From Caldilineaceae bacterium (GTDB taxonomy: Bacteria > Chloroflexota > Anaerolineae > Caldilineales > Caldilineaceae), in NCBI GenBank assembly GCA_026645635.1, contig JAPKMV010000093.1:1-9310 (forward strand): a DNA stretch of 9,310 nucleotides. Direction: 5' to 3'. Positions 1-7,404 of this stretch are shown here, piece by piece. The stretch's first letter is position 1; the number at the start of each line of letters is the position of its first letter. The translations under genes were made by a program, and so were the position numbers. The notes beneath the pieces were generated by a model. It was not told where the DNA came from. It saw only the letters and a list, made by a program, of their open reading frames with translations, and made no database searches.

Positions 1-106
1 ACTTTATCGGTAATAGCTTTTTGGCACGCAAAGACGCAAAGTCGCAAAGCGTTTTTCTCCTGGCGTCTTTGCGCCTTTGCGTGAGATTCCTTATCGCCGA
101 TAAAGT
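1..106. repeat. Palindromic repeat element with perfect 10-bp ends
   Basis: The element begins ACTTTATCGG (1-10) and ends CCGATAAAGT (97-106), an exact inverted pair. Inside it a second pair of arms, 25-45 and 63-83, matches at 19 of 21 positions and is built from CGCAAAGACGC units. The whole stretch could fold as one long hairpin with an internal loop. It is AT-richer than the neighbouring genes and carries no credible ORF. It may start before the window. It resembles small non-autonomous mobile or REP-like repeats; that identity is inferred, since only this one full copy is visible. Confidence 0.7.
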
Positions 107-109
107 CTA

Positions 110-256
110 CTGTTTGTGGAGATCCTTTTGACGCAGAGGCGCGGAGGCGCAGAGGTTCGCAGAGGAGTTGCAGAGCTGGCTACGGCTGTGCTTTCTCTCG
201 ATTTTCTCTGCATCTCTGCGCCTTTGCGTCAAAGTGAGGTGACTTTCCAAACAGGC
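110..256. repeat. MITE-like inverted repeat, copy 1 (second copy at 6137-6299)
   Basis: Short outer ends CTGTTTG (110-116) and CAAACAG (248-254) enclose longer arms at 127-154 and 206-233 that are mostly complementary and contain GACGCAGAGGCGC-type units. A second copy lies at 6137-6299: bases 146-172 are identical to 6179-6205, and the right tail GGTGACTTT.CAAACAGG is shared. Both copies have the same orientation. No ORF of note is inside. The small size, inverted ends and dispersed copies suggest a non-autonomous mobile element. No transposase is present in the window, and no clear target-site duplication was identified. Confidence 0.7.
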
Positions 257-258
257 TC

Positions 259-636
259 TTAAGCGGGCGGGGCGCCGGCGACCTCCGCCCAGGGCAGCGG
301 GCTGACCTCGTCGTGTTTGAGTGTGCGCAGCCCCACCCGGTCGATGCGCATGATCAGGCGGCAGGCCGGGTCGGGGCAGGTGACGCGGGCGTCCGTTTCC
401 ATCCAGTCGGCGGGATGGTTGCGCCGCTGTTTGGCGGGCAGCAGCGGCAGCGTCGCCTGCAGTGCGTAGACGCAGAAATCTTGCCCCGCCGGCAGGGACA
501 GCTTGCCGCCGCGCAGGTGGAAACAGTCGCCAACCTGCATGGCGCAGGTGCAGTGGCCTTCGATGGCCTCGACGACGACGGTCAGATCGTAGAGCGGAAA
601 CTCGTCGGCTGGGTGAGATGGCGTTGGTTCTGGCAT
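259..636 (-). CDS. TIGR04076-like small cysteine-rich protein
   Basis: A 125-residue protein of unknown biochemical role. The order of landmarks fits my recollection of the TIGR04076 family: a beta-strand start (YDLTVVVEAIEGHC, residues 16-29), a VGDCF turn (35-39), a central CVYALQATLPLLPA helix (55-68) and a CPDP motif near the end (87-90). Cysteines fall at 29, 31, 38, 55, 87 and 92, so metal binding or redox chemistry is possible but unproven. The start at 636 is chosen because AGGAAAGGAG lies 4 bases upstream; a longer frame to 690 would add 18 residues with no such site. There is no signal peptide or membrane segment. The TAA stop directly touches the end of the repeat at 110-256. It is transcribed away from the 957-2543 unit. 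Confidence 0.75.
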   Translation of the reverse strand: MPEPTPSHPADEFPLYDLTVVVEAIEGHCTCAMQVGDCFHLRGGKLSLPAGQDFCVYALQATLPLLPAKQRRNHPADWMETDARVTCPDPACRLIMRIDRVGLRTLKHDEVSPLPWAEVAGAPPA

Positions 637-640
637 GGTG

Positions 641-650
641 CTCCTTTCCT
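641..650 (-). promoter_or_regulatory. Ribosome binding site of the TIGR04076-like gene
   Basis: Read on the minus strand this is AGGAAAGGAG, followed by CACC and the ATG at 636-634. It is the best Shine-Dalgarno match in the area and is the reason for preferring the internal ATG. Confidence 0.7.
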
Positions 651-824
651 GCGGCCTGGCATTTGACGGCGACGCAGCTACCCTTGACAATGGACTCTAT
701 CGGCGGTAAGAGGCCTCACGCAAAGTGAAACAGGCGGCTCGCCGCCATCTAGCCGGACAGAAAGCTGCAATTTTCGCTGCGAGCAGTTATCACCTCGCAA
801 CGGAAGTTTCTACTTTCTTGGTAG

Positions 825-872
825 ACGCAAAGACGCCCGGAGCAGAATCTTTGCGACTTGGCGTCTTTGCGT
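825..872. repeat. Hairpin repeat with perfect 13-bp arms
   Basis: ACGCAAAGACGCC (825-837) is exactly complementary to GGCGTCTTTGCGT (860-872) across a 22-base loop. The arm uses the same CGCAAAGACGC unit as the arms of the 1-106 element, so it looks like a shorter relative or a decayed remnant. It lies about 85 bp before the oxidoreductase start and would form a stable stem in that transcript. It is not followed by a T-run, so it is not a typical intrinsic terminator on the plus strand. Confidence 0.7.
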
Positions 873-956
873 GACACAAGCCTTTCCCGTTATTGGCAAC
901 AAGCGCCGGGCATTCAAGGCGCCCATTGTACGAATTTTGGCGGCTTTGCACGAAAT

Positions 957-1967
957 ATGGAACTCTCCATTGCTTTTCAGACCGACAAACCGCTGACCGC
1001 CTACAGTGCGCTGGCTGCGCAGGTGGAGGCCGACGGCTTCGACGCGGTGACAGTTTACAACGACATGCTCTATCAACCGGCGTGGCTGCCGCTGCTGGAG
1101 ATGGCGCGCGCCACCACGCGCATTCGGCTCGGCGTGGCCGCCGTCAACCCGTTCACCTGCCATCCCATCAACATCGCCGGCAACATTGCGCTGATCGACG
1201 AGTTGTCCGGCGGCCGCGCCTACCTGGGCATGGCACGCGGCGCCTGGCTGGACTTTGTCGGCGTGCAGCCGCGCCAGCCGGTGGCCGCGCTCGCCGAGGC
1301 GCTGCGCTGCGTGCGCCATCTGCTCCGGCGCGACCCGGCGCCGCTGGCCGGTGACTTCTTCCCGCTGGCCGGCGGCGACGCACTGCGCTGGCCCATCTCG
1401 CGCAGCGACATTCCTTTTCTGCTCGGCTCCTGGGGCGAACAGGCGATCCGCGCGTGCATCGACCAGGTGGCGGAGGTCAAAATCGGCGGCAGCGCCAACC
1501 CGGATGTGATTCCCCATTTCCGCCGCATGATTGACGCCGCCGCGCGCCGGGTTGGGCGCACCGGCGCTGACATCGGCATCGTGGTCGGCGCGGTCTGCGT
1601 GGTCGACGAAGATGGCGCGGCGGCACGCGCCCTGGCGCGGCGCGAGGTGGCGCTCTACCTGCCCGTCGTCGCCGGCCTCGACCCGACGGTGACGGTCGAG
1701 CCGGAACTGCTGGCGCGGCTGCGTGCGGCTGCGGCGCAGTACGACTACACTGCCGCGGCCGCGCTGGTCTCCGACGACCTGCTGCGCCGCTTTGCCTTTG
1801 CCGGCGATCCTGGCGCAGTGGCGGATCAGGCGGCGCAGCTCTTTGCCGCCGGTGCGGCGCGGGTTGAGTTTGGCACGCCTCACGGCCTCACACCGGCGCG
1901 CGGGCTGCACTTGTTGGGAAAGGGCGTTCTGCCGCGCGTGCGAGACGCGTGGGGGAAAGGGAGATAA
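957..1967 (+). CDS. LLM-class (luciferase-like) oxidoreductase, probably F420-dependent type
   Basis: A 336-residue cytoplasmic TIM-barrel enzyme of the bacterial luciferase-like family (PF00296), of typical length. Residues 55-102 hold the conserved core (RIRLGVAAVNPFTCHPINIA, then IDELSGGRAYLGMARG). The C-terminal FAGDPGAVADQAAQLFAAGA...FGTPHG (281-310) and the LLGKGVLPR end resemble methylenetetrahydromethanopterin-reductase-like members that use coenzyme F420. A flavin (FMN) cofactor cannot be excluded, and the substrate cannot be told. ATG 957 is chosen because MELSIAFQTDKP is a normal family N-terminus; a TTG at 858 would place the start inside the 825-872 hairpin. No strong Shine-Dalgarno precedes 957. 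The stop is 3 bp from the next gene, so the two are probably co-transcribed. Confidence 0.85.
   Translation: MELSIAFQTDKPLTAYSALAAQVEADGFDAVTVYNDMLYQPAWLPLLEMARATTRIRLGVAAVNPFTCHPINIAGNIALIDELSGGRAYLGMARGAWLDFVGVQPRQPVAALAEALRCVRHLLRRDPAPLAGDFFPLAGGDALRWPISRSDIPFLLGSWGEQAIRACIDQVAEVKIGGSANPDVIPHFRRMIDAAARRVGRTGADIGIVVGAVCVVDEDGAAARALARREVALYLPVVAGLDPTVTVEPELLARLRAAAAQYDYTAAAALVSDDLLRRFAFAGDPGAVADQAAQLFAAGAARVEFGTPHGLTPARGLHLLGKGVLPRVRDAWGKGR
1956..1963 (+). promoter_or_regulatory. Ribosome binding site for the DNA glycosylase, inside the upstream gene
   Basis: AAAGGGAG overlaps the last codons of the oxidoreductase gene and sits 7 bases before the ATG at 1971. This placement supports translational coupling of the pair. 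Confidence 0.65.
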
Positions 1968-1970
1968 GCG

Positions 1971-2543
1971 ATGAAACCGACACAGGCAGAGCTGGCGGCG
2001 GCGAACGGGCGGACGATCGCAGATGTCATCGCGCCGGGGCTGCGCGTGCTCTTTGTGGGCATCAACCCCGGTCTTTATTCAGGCTGGTCGGGCTATCACT
2101 TTGCGCGCCCCGGCAACCGCTTTTGGCCGACGCTCCATGCCGCCGGCTTTACACCACGCCAGCTTGCCCCTGCCGAACAGATGGAACTGCTGCGCCACCG
2201 CTGCGGCGTCACCAACTTCGTCGCCCGCGCCACCGCCCGGGCCGATGAACTGACCACCGCGGAGTTGGTGGCGGGCGGCCAGCGCGTCAGCGACCTGGTG
2301 CAGACGTTTCAGCCGCAGAGCGTCGCGGTGTTGGGCATCACCGCCTACCGCGCCGCGTATGCGCGTCCGCGCGCGGCGCTGGGTCGTCAACCGGAACTGC
2401 TGGGCGGGCGGCCTGTGTGGGTGCTGCCCAATCCCAGCGGCCTCAACGCCCACTACACGCCGGCTGGCCTGGCCGGCGTCTTTCGTGTATTTCGGCTGGA
2501 GCTGGACGCTGCGTTTCCCCTCCCACCCCCTGCGCCCGGATGA
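1971..2543 (+). CDS. mug: G/U(T) mismatch-specific DNA glycosylase (Mug/TDG family)
   Basis: A 190-residue base-excision repair enzyme of uracil-DNA glycosylase family 2. It would remove uracil, and possibly thymine or damaged pyrimidines, opposite G, leaving an abasic site. Diagnostic motifs are visible: GINPGLYS at 30-37, whose Asn32 corresponds to the catalytic Asn that activates water in Mug/TDG, and NPSGLNAHY at 154-162, the loop that wedges into the helix at the flipped base. F44-ARPGNRFW-52 and [10 protein letters not shown] (79-88) also fit the family. E. coli Mug is about 168 residues; the excess is mainly an N-terminal stretch and a Pro-rich end (PLPPPAPG). It follows the oxidoreductase by 3 bp and is convergent with the arginase gene. 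Confidence 0.93.
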   Translation: MKPTQAELAAANGRTIADVIAPGLRVLFVGINPGLYSGWSGYHFARPGNRFWPTLHAAGFTPRQLAPAEQMELLRHRCGVTNFVARATARADELTTAELVAGGQRVSDLVQTFQPQSVAVLGITAYRAAYARPRAALGRQPELLGGRPVWVLPNPSGLNAHYTPAGLAGVFRVFRLELDAAFPLPPPAPG

Positions 2544-2552
2544 GCGTGAGCG

Positions 2553-3482
<930 letters not shown>

Positions 3483-3488
3483 TGGATG

Positions 3489-3494
3489 CTCCTG
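3489..3494 (-). promoter_or_regulatory. Ribosome binding site of arginase
   Basis: The minus strand reads CAGGAG, 6 bases before the ATG at 3482-3480, confirming this start. Confidence 0.7.
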
Positions 3495-3504
3495 TGTTGT
3501 GGGC

Positions 3505-3723
3505 GTTGATGGTCAATTGTCAATGCTCAATTGTCAATTGTCAATTGTTAATGCTCAACGGGGCTGCCCGTGCACTGTCAAGCGTGATCGCATCATTCCA
3601 ACGTTCCCGGATTCTGCCAGAATCCGGGAACGTCAGACCATACAGTATTGGGGCCACGGATCACCCAGTCAGCGCAGTTTCATTGACAATTGACGATTAA
3701 CCATTGACCGTTGACCATTGACA
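3505..3723. repeat. Composite element: opposed TTGACAATTG blocks around a palindrome
   Basis: From 3505 to 3559 there is a degenerate array of TCAATTGTCAATG-type units; from 3680 to 3723 the same motif recurs in the reverse sense (CATTGACAATTGAC, CCATTGACCGTTGACC). The two blocks form inverted ends of a roughly 220-bp unit, with the palindrome 3601-3633 between them. The blocks are AT-rich against a GC-rich background. No ORF is credible inside. It looks like a small mobile or intergenic repeat; the mobile nature is inferred from structure alone, as no second copy is in the window. Confidence 0.6.
3601..3633. repeat. 33-bp palindrome, perfect 16-bp arms with one central base
   Basis: ACGTTCCCGGATTCTG (3601-3616) is exactly complementary to CAGAATCCGGGAACGT (3618-3633), leaving only C3617 unpaired at the centre. 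There is no T-run after it. With essentially no loop it could extrude as a cruciform in DNA, or serve as a dimeric protein site or a recombination core rather than an RNA hairpin. Its function is unknown. Confidence 0.8.
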
Positions 3724-3754
3724 AGTTCATCGCCTCGATTGCCGGGGATCATAA

Positions 3755-3776
3755 CGCCGAGACGCCTGTCTTGGCG
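3755..3776. other. Short imperfect hairpin upstream of the regulator
   Basis: CGCCGAGAC (3755-3763), loop GCCT, and GTCTTGGCG (3768-3776) form a 9-bp stem with one G-U pair. It is about 115 bp upstream of the proposed -35 box, and could be an operator or chance. No U-run follows. Apart from this, bases 3724-3889 show nothing recognisable. Confidence 0.3.
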
Positions 3777-3889
3777 AAACGGATGGCCCCGCGCGGCTGG
3801 CATGGCTGCACCGGCGTTTGAGAATACTCGACAATGGAGCTTGCCATCCGTGCAGCAAACGCGCAGCAGATCTGAGATCAATCACCATC

Positions 3890-3918
3890 TTGAATCACCA
3901 GACTGGCAGGTCTATAAT
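3890..3918 (+). promoter_or_regulatory. Sigma70-type promoter for the BTAD regulator
   Basis: TTGAAT (3890-3895) and a consensus TATAAT (3913-3918) are separated by 17 bases. Transcription would begin near 3925, giving a leader of about 55 bases before the GTG at 3980. This is the best promoter match seen in the window. Confidence 0.65.
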
Positions 3919-3967
3919 CGAGGTAGGCAAGTGAACGCTGGCCGCCTGGGTCGGGCGTGCTGGCGGC

Positions 3968-3973
3968 AGGAGG
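3968..3973 (+). promoter_or_regulatory. Strong ribosome binding site supporting a GTG start
   Basis: AGGAGG is a full Shine-Dalgarno match 6 bases before the GTG at 3980, and decides that start in the absence of a suitable ATG. Confidence 0.8.
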
Positions 3974-3979
3974 CGCAAA

Positions 3980-6136
3980 GTGGATGCCTGCCAGGTGTAC
4001 CTGTTTGGTTCGCCTCATCTCACGCAGTATGGTCGGCCGGTGATCATTCCGCGGCGCAAGCAGTGGGGGCTGCTCGCCTATTTGATCCTCACCCGTCAAC
4101 CCCAGGAACGTGACACGCTGGCGACGCTCCTGTGGCCCACCTACGGCCAGGAGCGGGCGCGCGCCGATCTGCGGCGCGAACTGGCGCGGCTCCACAGCAT
4201 CGTGCCCGACCTCCTGCTGGGGGGCCATGGGGTGGTGGAGCTGCAGTCCGCAGCGCACCTCTGGGTGGATGTCTGGGCATTCGAGGAACTTCTGGCGGCG
4301 GTGAACGGGCATGGCCACGCTGCGGAAGACTACTGCCCAACCTGTCTCGACCACCTGCGCGCCGCCCACGCCCTCTATGTGGACGACCTATTCGCCGGCT
4401 ATGCCCTGCGGGATAGCCCTGAGTTCGAAGACTGGCTCTTCTTCCAGCAGGAGTCACTGCGCTCCGAGTTGCTGGCTGTGCTGGACCAGTTGGCGCAGAT
4501 GGCAATCGCAGGCCGCAACCTGCAACACGCCATTGCTCCGCTGCGGCGGCGCCTTGCCATCGACCCCCTGCACGAGGAGAGCCACCGCCGCCTGATCTGG
4601 GTGTATGCCCACACCGGTCAACGTACTGCGGCACTACACCAATTCCATCAATGCCAGGAGGTCCTGGCGCGGGACCTGGGCGTCGCTCCGGCGCCAGAGA
4701 CGCTCGCGCTCTACCGGCAGCTTGCCCAGGCAGTCGCGCCCACGGACGTTGCGAATGCGCAGCACAGAGCGGCCGCGCCTGCCCCACCGCACTTCTGGGG
4801 GCGTGAGCGGGAACTGACCCAGTTGCATGGGCATCTGGCTGCCGCCTGCCAGGGCAGCGGGCGCGTGGTCTGGGTGACGGGTGAGGCCGGCAGCGGCAAG
4901 ACTGCGCTCCTCGGCCAGTTTGCCCACCAGGCGCTGGCTCAGCGCGCGGATCTGGTCGTAGCCGGCGGCTGCGGCACGATCCGCTATGGCGCCGACGCGC
5001 CATTTCTCCCCTTCCGTGACATCTTCGCCATGTTGACCGGCGATATTGAATGCGAGTGGGCGGAGAACATGCCGGCCGGTGAGCAGGTTGCGCGGCTGCA
5101 CACCCTGCTGCCGCAGGTCATCCATGCGCTGGTCACCGTGGGGCCGCACCTGGTGGACAATCTGTTGGCCGGCGCGCCGCTGTTGGAGCGCGCCGCCGCA
5201 GTCGCGCGGGAGAACATGGCCGATTACGAACGCCTGCACACCCTGGTGACAGCACACTTTGCGCGGGCGCCGGAACCGGATGCCCATCTGTTCGTCGCGA
5301 CTGAAGTCAGCGCAGTGCTGCACGCGCTTGCAGTGCAGCACCCGCTCCTCTTGCTTCTGGATAACCTGCAATGGGCCGACGCTGCGTCGTTCGATCTGCT
5401 GTTCCACCTGGGCAAGCGCATCGGCGCTCAGTCAATTCTGGTGGTTGGCGCCTATCGGCCCAGTGAAATTGCACCGGACGATAGCGCCGGCGGCCAGCGC
5501 AGCGACGCGCTCGTTCATCACCCGTTGCTGGCCCTCACCCACGAGTTCACCCGGGATTTCGGCGCCGTGCAGGTGGACCTGGATGCTGTGACGCCAACCG
5601 CAGCGCGAGCATGGCTCGACGAACTTCTGGTCAGAGAGGCGTGTCAGCCTGCCCCGGCGCTGCGTGACGCGCTCTTTGCCCAAACTGCTGGTCAGCCGCT
5701 CTTCACGCTTGAGTTGCTGCGATTGTGGCGCGAGCAGGGCTGGCTCCATCGCACCGAAGAAAGTGGGGGGACGGGCGCCGCAGCGCCGGTTGTGAGTGCA
5801 ACGCCCCTGAAGGTGGCGGCAGCCATCCAGCGCTGGCTCGACCGCCTGAGTGCAGATGCAGCCCGACTGTTGACCCTCGCCAGCGTCGCCGGCGAGGTCT
5901 TTACGGTGCGACAACTTGCGGCTGTGCAGGGCTGGAGTGAGCGGCGCACACTGGAATGCGTGGCGGTGGAACTGCATCATCGTCACCATCTCGTCGCTGA
6001 AGTGGCCGGCGAGGATGCGCCGCTGCCGGCCGCCTATCGTTTTGCCAATCCGATGATCCGCGCCTACCTGCTCTGCCAACTCGATCAGAGCGAGCGACAA
6101 CTGCTGCAGGCTGCGCTCCAGCACGCAGATCACTGA
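3980..6136 (+). CDS. BTAD-domain transcriptional activator with STAND/AAA ATPase, C-terminally short
   Basis: A 718-residue cytoplasmic regulator of the SARP/AfsR-like type. Residues 4-105 match the winged-helix DNA-binding domain (VYLFGSPHL, RRKQWGLLAYLIL, LLWP, ARADLRRELARL). Residues 119-248 are the bacterial transcriptional activation domain, including the CPTCLDHLRAAHALY...DLFAGYALRDSPEFEDW signature and the helical repeat ending RDLGVAPAPETLALYRQL. From FWGRERELTQL (272) a STAND-type ATPase begins, with Walker A GEAGSGKT (301-308), Walker B LLLLLDNLQWAD (456-467, Asp461) and a VVGAYRPSEI strand (488-497). It would bind DNA and be switched by ATP hydrolysis; target genes and signal are unknown. 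Relatives normally continue into TPR-like repeats, but this one stops at TGA 6134-6136 soon after the helical ATPase lid, exactly where the repeat 6137-6299 begins. Truncation or a natural short form are both possible. Confidence 0.88.
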   Translation: MDACQVYLFGSPHLTQYGRPVIIPRRKQWGLLAYLILTRQPQERDTLATLLWPTYGQERARADLRRELARLHSIVPDLLLGGHGVVELQSAAHLWVDVWAFEELLAAVNGHGHAAEDYCPTCLDHLRAAHALYVDDLFAGYALRDSPEFEDWLFFQQESLRSELLAVLDQLAQMAIAGRNLQHAIAPLRRRLAIDPLHEESHRRLIWVYAHTGQRTAALHQFHQCQEVLARDLGVAPAPETLALYRQLAQAVAPTDVANAQHRAAAPAPPHFWGRERELTQLHGHLAAACQGSGRVVWVTGEAGSGKTALLGQFAHQALAQRADLVVAGGCGTIRYGADAPFLPFRDIFAMLTGDIECEWAENMPAGEQVARLHTLLPQVIHALVTVGPHLVDNLLAGAPLLERAAAVARENMADYERLHTLVTAHFARAPEPDAHLFVATEVSAVLHALAVQHPLLLLLDNLQWADAASFDLLFHLGKRIGAQSILVVGAYRPSEIAPDDSAGGQRSDALVHHPLLALTHEFTRDFGAVQVDLDAVTPTAARAWLDELLVREACQPAPALRDALFAQTAGQPLFTLELLRLWREQGWLHRTEESGGTGAAAPVVSATPLKVAAAIQRWLDRLSADAARLLTLASVAGEVFTVRQLAAVQGWSERRTLECVAVELHHRHHLVAEVAGEDAPLPAAYRFANPMIRAYLLCQLDQSERQLLQAALQHADH

Positions 6137-6299
6137 GAGACTATTTGAAAAGGGAAAAAGTTGACGCAGAGACGCAGCGGCGCAGAGGTTCGCAGAGGAG
6201 TTGCAAAGCTGGCTACTGCTGCGCGCGCTCTCGATCTTCTCTGCGTTTCTCTGCATCTCCGCGCCTCTGCGTCAAATTGGGGTGACTTTACAAACAGGG
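6137..6299. repeat. MITE-like inverted repeat, copy 2
   Basis: This is the second copy of the 110-256 element, in the same orientation. The arms 6161-6187 and 6249-6275 are largely complementary; the outer ends CTATTTG (6141-6147) and CAAACAG (6290-6296) pair with one mismatch. The central part is several bases longer than in copy 1 and differs in its loop. The left end GAGACTATTTGAAAAG (6137-6152) immediately follows the stop codon of the BTAD regulator and resembles the right end of copy 1 read on the opposite strand. No ORF lies inside, and only 24 bp separate it from the stop of the lipoprotein gene. Confidence 0.7.
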
Positions 6300-6323
6300 C
6301 CGACACTTACGGAAACTTACCCA

Positions 6324-7118
6324 TTACGAACCACTTGAACCGGCCTGCGCCGTGAAGTCGATCTCCAACCGCACGTCGTCCTGGACGCCAGCCACGAAGG
6401 GCACGCTGGGAATGCTGATGCCGAAGTCGGCGTAGCGCACGGTGGCCGCGCCGCTGCCTTGCAAGGTGCTCTCGGAAACCGGCGTCACCGTCATGTCGAA
6501 GGTGACCGGCAGCGTGGTGTCGATGATCGTCAGGTCACCCGTCACCTGGAAGGTAAAAGTCTCACCTACGGCCACGGTGGCAGGCATGTTGCTGATGCTC
6601 GTCGGGCGGAAGGTGATGTACTGGTACTGATCCTGTCCAGAGCGCAAGATGTTGCGGCGCAGTTGATTGGTGCGCCGATCATCGTCGGTGGTCAAATCGC
6701 GTGCGTCGATGCGAATTTCGCCGATCTGCGCCGCAGCAGGGTTGGCCGGGTCCACCGTGAGATCGCCGCTCACCTGCTGGGTGACGCCGACCACGGTCTT
6801 GTCCTGGCCCATCAGCACCTCGTCGATGAGGAAGCGCGCTTCGGCTGATCCCGGCGTGATCTGGAAGGTGATCGGGCTGGCGGGAGCCGGCGCAGCTTCG
6901 GCGCTCTGTTCGGCCGGTGCGGCTTCAGTAGCGGGCGCTGCGGCAGCCGGCGCCTCGGTCGCGGGCGCCTCAGCGGCAGGCGCTGCGGTGGCCGGCGGCA
7001 CAGTCGCCATCGGTGCGGGGGTGGCTTCACCGCCGCAGGCCGCCAGGACAAACAAGGCAGCGGCCATGACAAACAGGGTAATGAGCTGTCGGGTTGTAAG
7101 TTGCGTGCGTACGCGCAT
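6324..7118 (-). CDS. YceI-domain lipoprotein
   Basis: A 264-residue exported lipoprotein. Residues 1-28 form a lipoprotein signal peptide: a basic start (MRVRTQLTTRQ), a hydrophobic core (LITLFVMAAALFV) and a lipobox LAAC with Cys28 as the lipidation site. Residues 30-82 are a low-complexity Ala/Pro/Thr/Glu tether. Residues 83-258 match the YceI beta-barrel family (PF04264): ITFQITPGSAEARFLIDEVL, IDARDLTTDDDRRTNQLRRNIL (137-158), ITFRPTSI (168-175), FQVTGDLTIIDTTLPVTFDMTV and FGISIPSVPFVAGVQDDVRLEIDF. YceI proteins bind lipid-like or isoprenoid molecules; the ligand here is unknown. It should sit on the outer face of the cytoplasmic membrane. The ATG at 7118 is chosen over a longer frame to 7241 because AGAGGAG lies 5 bases upstream and the signal peptide then starts properly. 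It is divergent from the helicase. Confidence 0.9.
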   Translation of the reverse strand: MRVRTQLTTRQLITLFVMAAALFVLAACGGEATPAPMATVPPATAAPAAEAPATEAPAAAAPATEAAPAEQSAEAAPAPASPITFQITPGSAEARFLIDEVLMGQDKTVVGVTQQVSGDLTVDPANPAAAQIGEIRIDARDLTTDDDRRTNQLRRNILRSGQDQYQYITFRPTSISNMPATVAVGETFTFQVTGDLTIIDTTLPVTFDMTVTPVSESTLQGSGAATVRYADFGISIPSVPFVAGVQDDVRLEIDFTAQAGSSGS

Positions 7119-7123
7119 GGTTT

Positions 7124-7130
7124 CTCCTCT
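7124..7130 (-). promoter_or_regulatory. Ribosome binding site of the YceI lipoprotein
   Basis: The minus strand reads AGAGGAG, 5 bases before the ATG at 7118-7116. It fixes the start and rejects the 41-residue upstream extension. Confidence 0.75.
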
Positions 7131-7213
7131 AATCATGATATGCAATTTGGATGCCTGCCACAACACAGACAGAATGCCGTCCGTGGCAATGGCGCATAGC
7201 ATAGCGAAGAAAA

Positions 7214-7241
7214 ATAATAAGTCCGTGAAAAGCGTTACCAA
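7214..7241 (-). promoter_or_regulatory. Candidate promoter of the YceI lipoprotein
   Basis: On the minus strand TTGGTA (7241-7236) and TATTAT (7219-7214) are 16 bases apart, in the AT-richest part of the intergenic region. Transcription would start near 7207, giving a leader of roughly 90 bases. Confidence 0.4.
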
Positions 7242-7309
7242 ATGTGTAAAGAGAGTGTAAGCAGCCAGCAGGCGCGCATGAAGTGAAATGAAAACGGCCC
7301 ATCGTCAAC

Positions 7310-7338
7310 TTTGGCGATAGCCGCCGGTGTGATATTCT
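7310..7338 (+). promoter_or_regulatory. Weak candidate promoter of the helicase leader
   Basis: TTTGGC (7310-7315) and TATTCT (7333-7338) are 17 bases apart. The match is weak, but its predicted start near 7345 falls right at the first leader hairpin, leaving a leader of about 210 bases. Confidence 0.3.
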
Positions 7339-7342
7339 ATGT

Positions 7343-7370
7343 CGTCCGCTTCGCACTTGGGCGACGGACG
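7343..7370 (+). other. Leader hairpin 1 of the helicase transcript
   Basis: CGTCCG (7343-7348) pairs with CGGACG (7365-7370), and TCGC (7351-7354) with GCGA (7361-7364), leaving a two-base bulge and a six-base ACTTGG loop. It would sit at or near the 5' end of the predicted transcript, where it could stabilise the RNA. Confidence 0.4.
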
Positions 7371-7404
7371 CAAATTGAATTTGTTTTGATCATTCCAAAG
7401 GGTT

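Larger units (their letters stand above)
637..956. other. Divergent intergenic region with a weak promoter candidate
   Basis: This 320-bp stretch separates the minus-strand small gene from the plus-strand oxidoreductase unit. A perfect TTGACA (684-689) is followed after 17 bases by TAAGAG (707-712), a poor -10, so a plus-strand promoter here is only a weak candidate. The hairpin repeat at 825-872 would lie within its leader. No credible small ORF or RNA gene was recognised in the rest. Confidence 0.3.

Noticed and set aside
858..956. Upstream TTG extension of the oxidoreductase
   Set aside because: It would start inside the 825-872 hairpin and add 33 residues with no family similarity; the ATG at 957 gives a normal N-terminus.
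810..1910. 366-codon open frame antisense to the oxidoreductase
   Set aside because: Low-complexity Arg/Ala/Gly-rich translation and no ribosome site; the sense strand has a clear LLM-family protein.
3505..3723. CRISPR array
   Set aside because: The TTGACAATTG units are short, degenerate and nearly contiguous, with no uniform repeats or spacers and no cas genes.
7119..7241. Upstream extension of the YceI lipoprotein
   Set aside because: It would bury the lipoprotein signal peptide, and the strong ribosome site lies just before the internal ATG at 7118.
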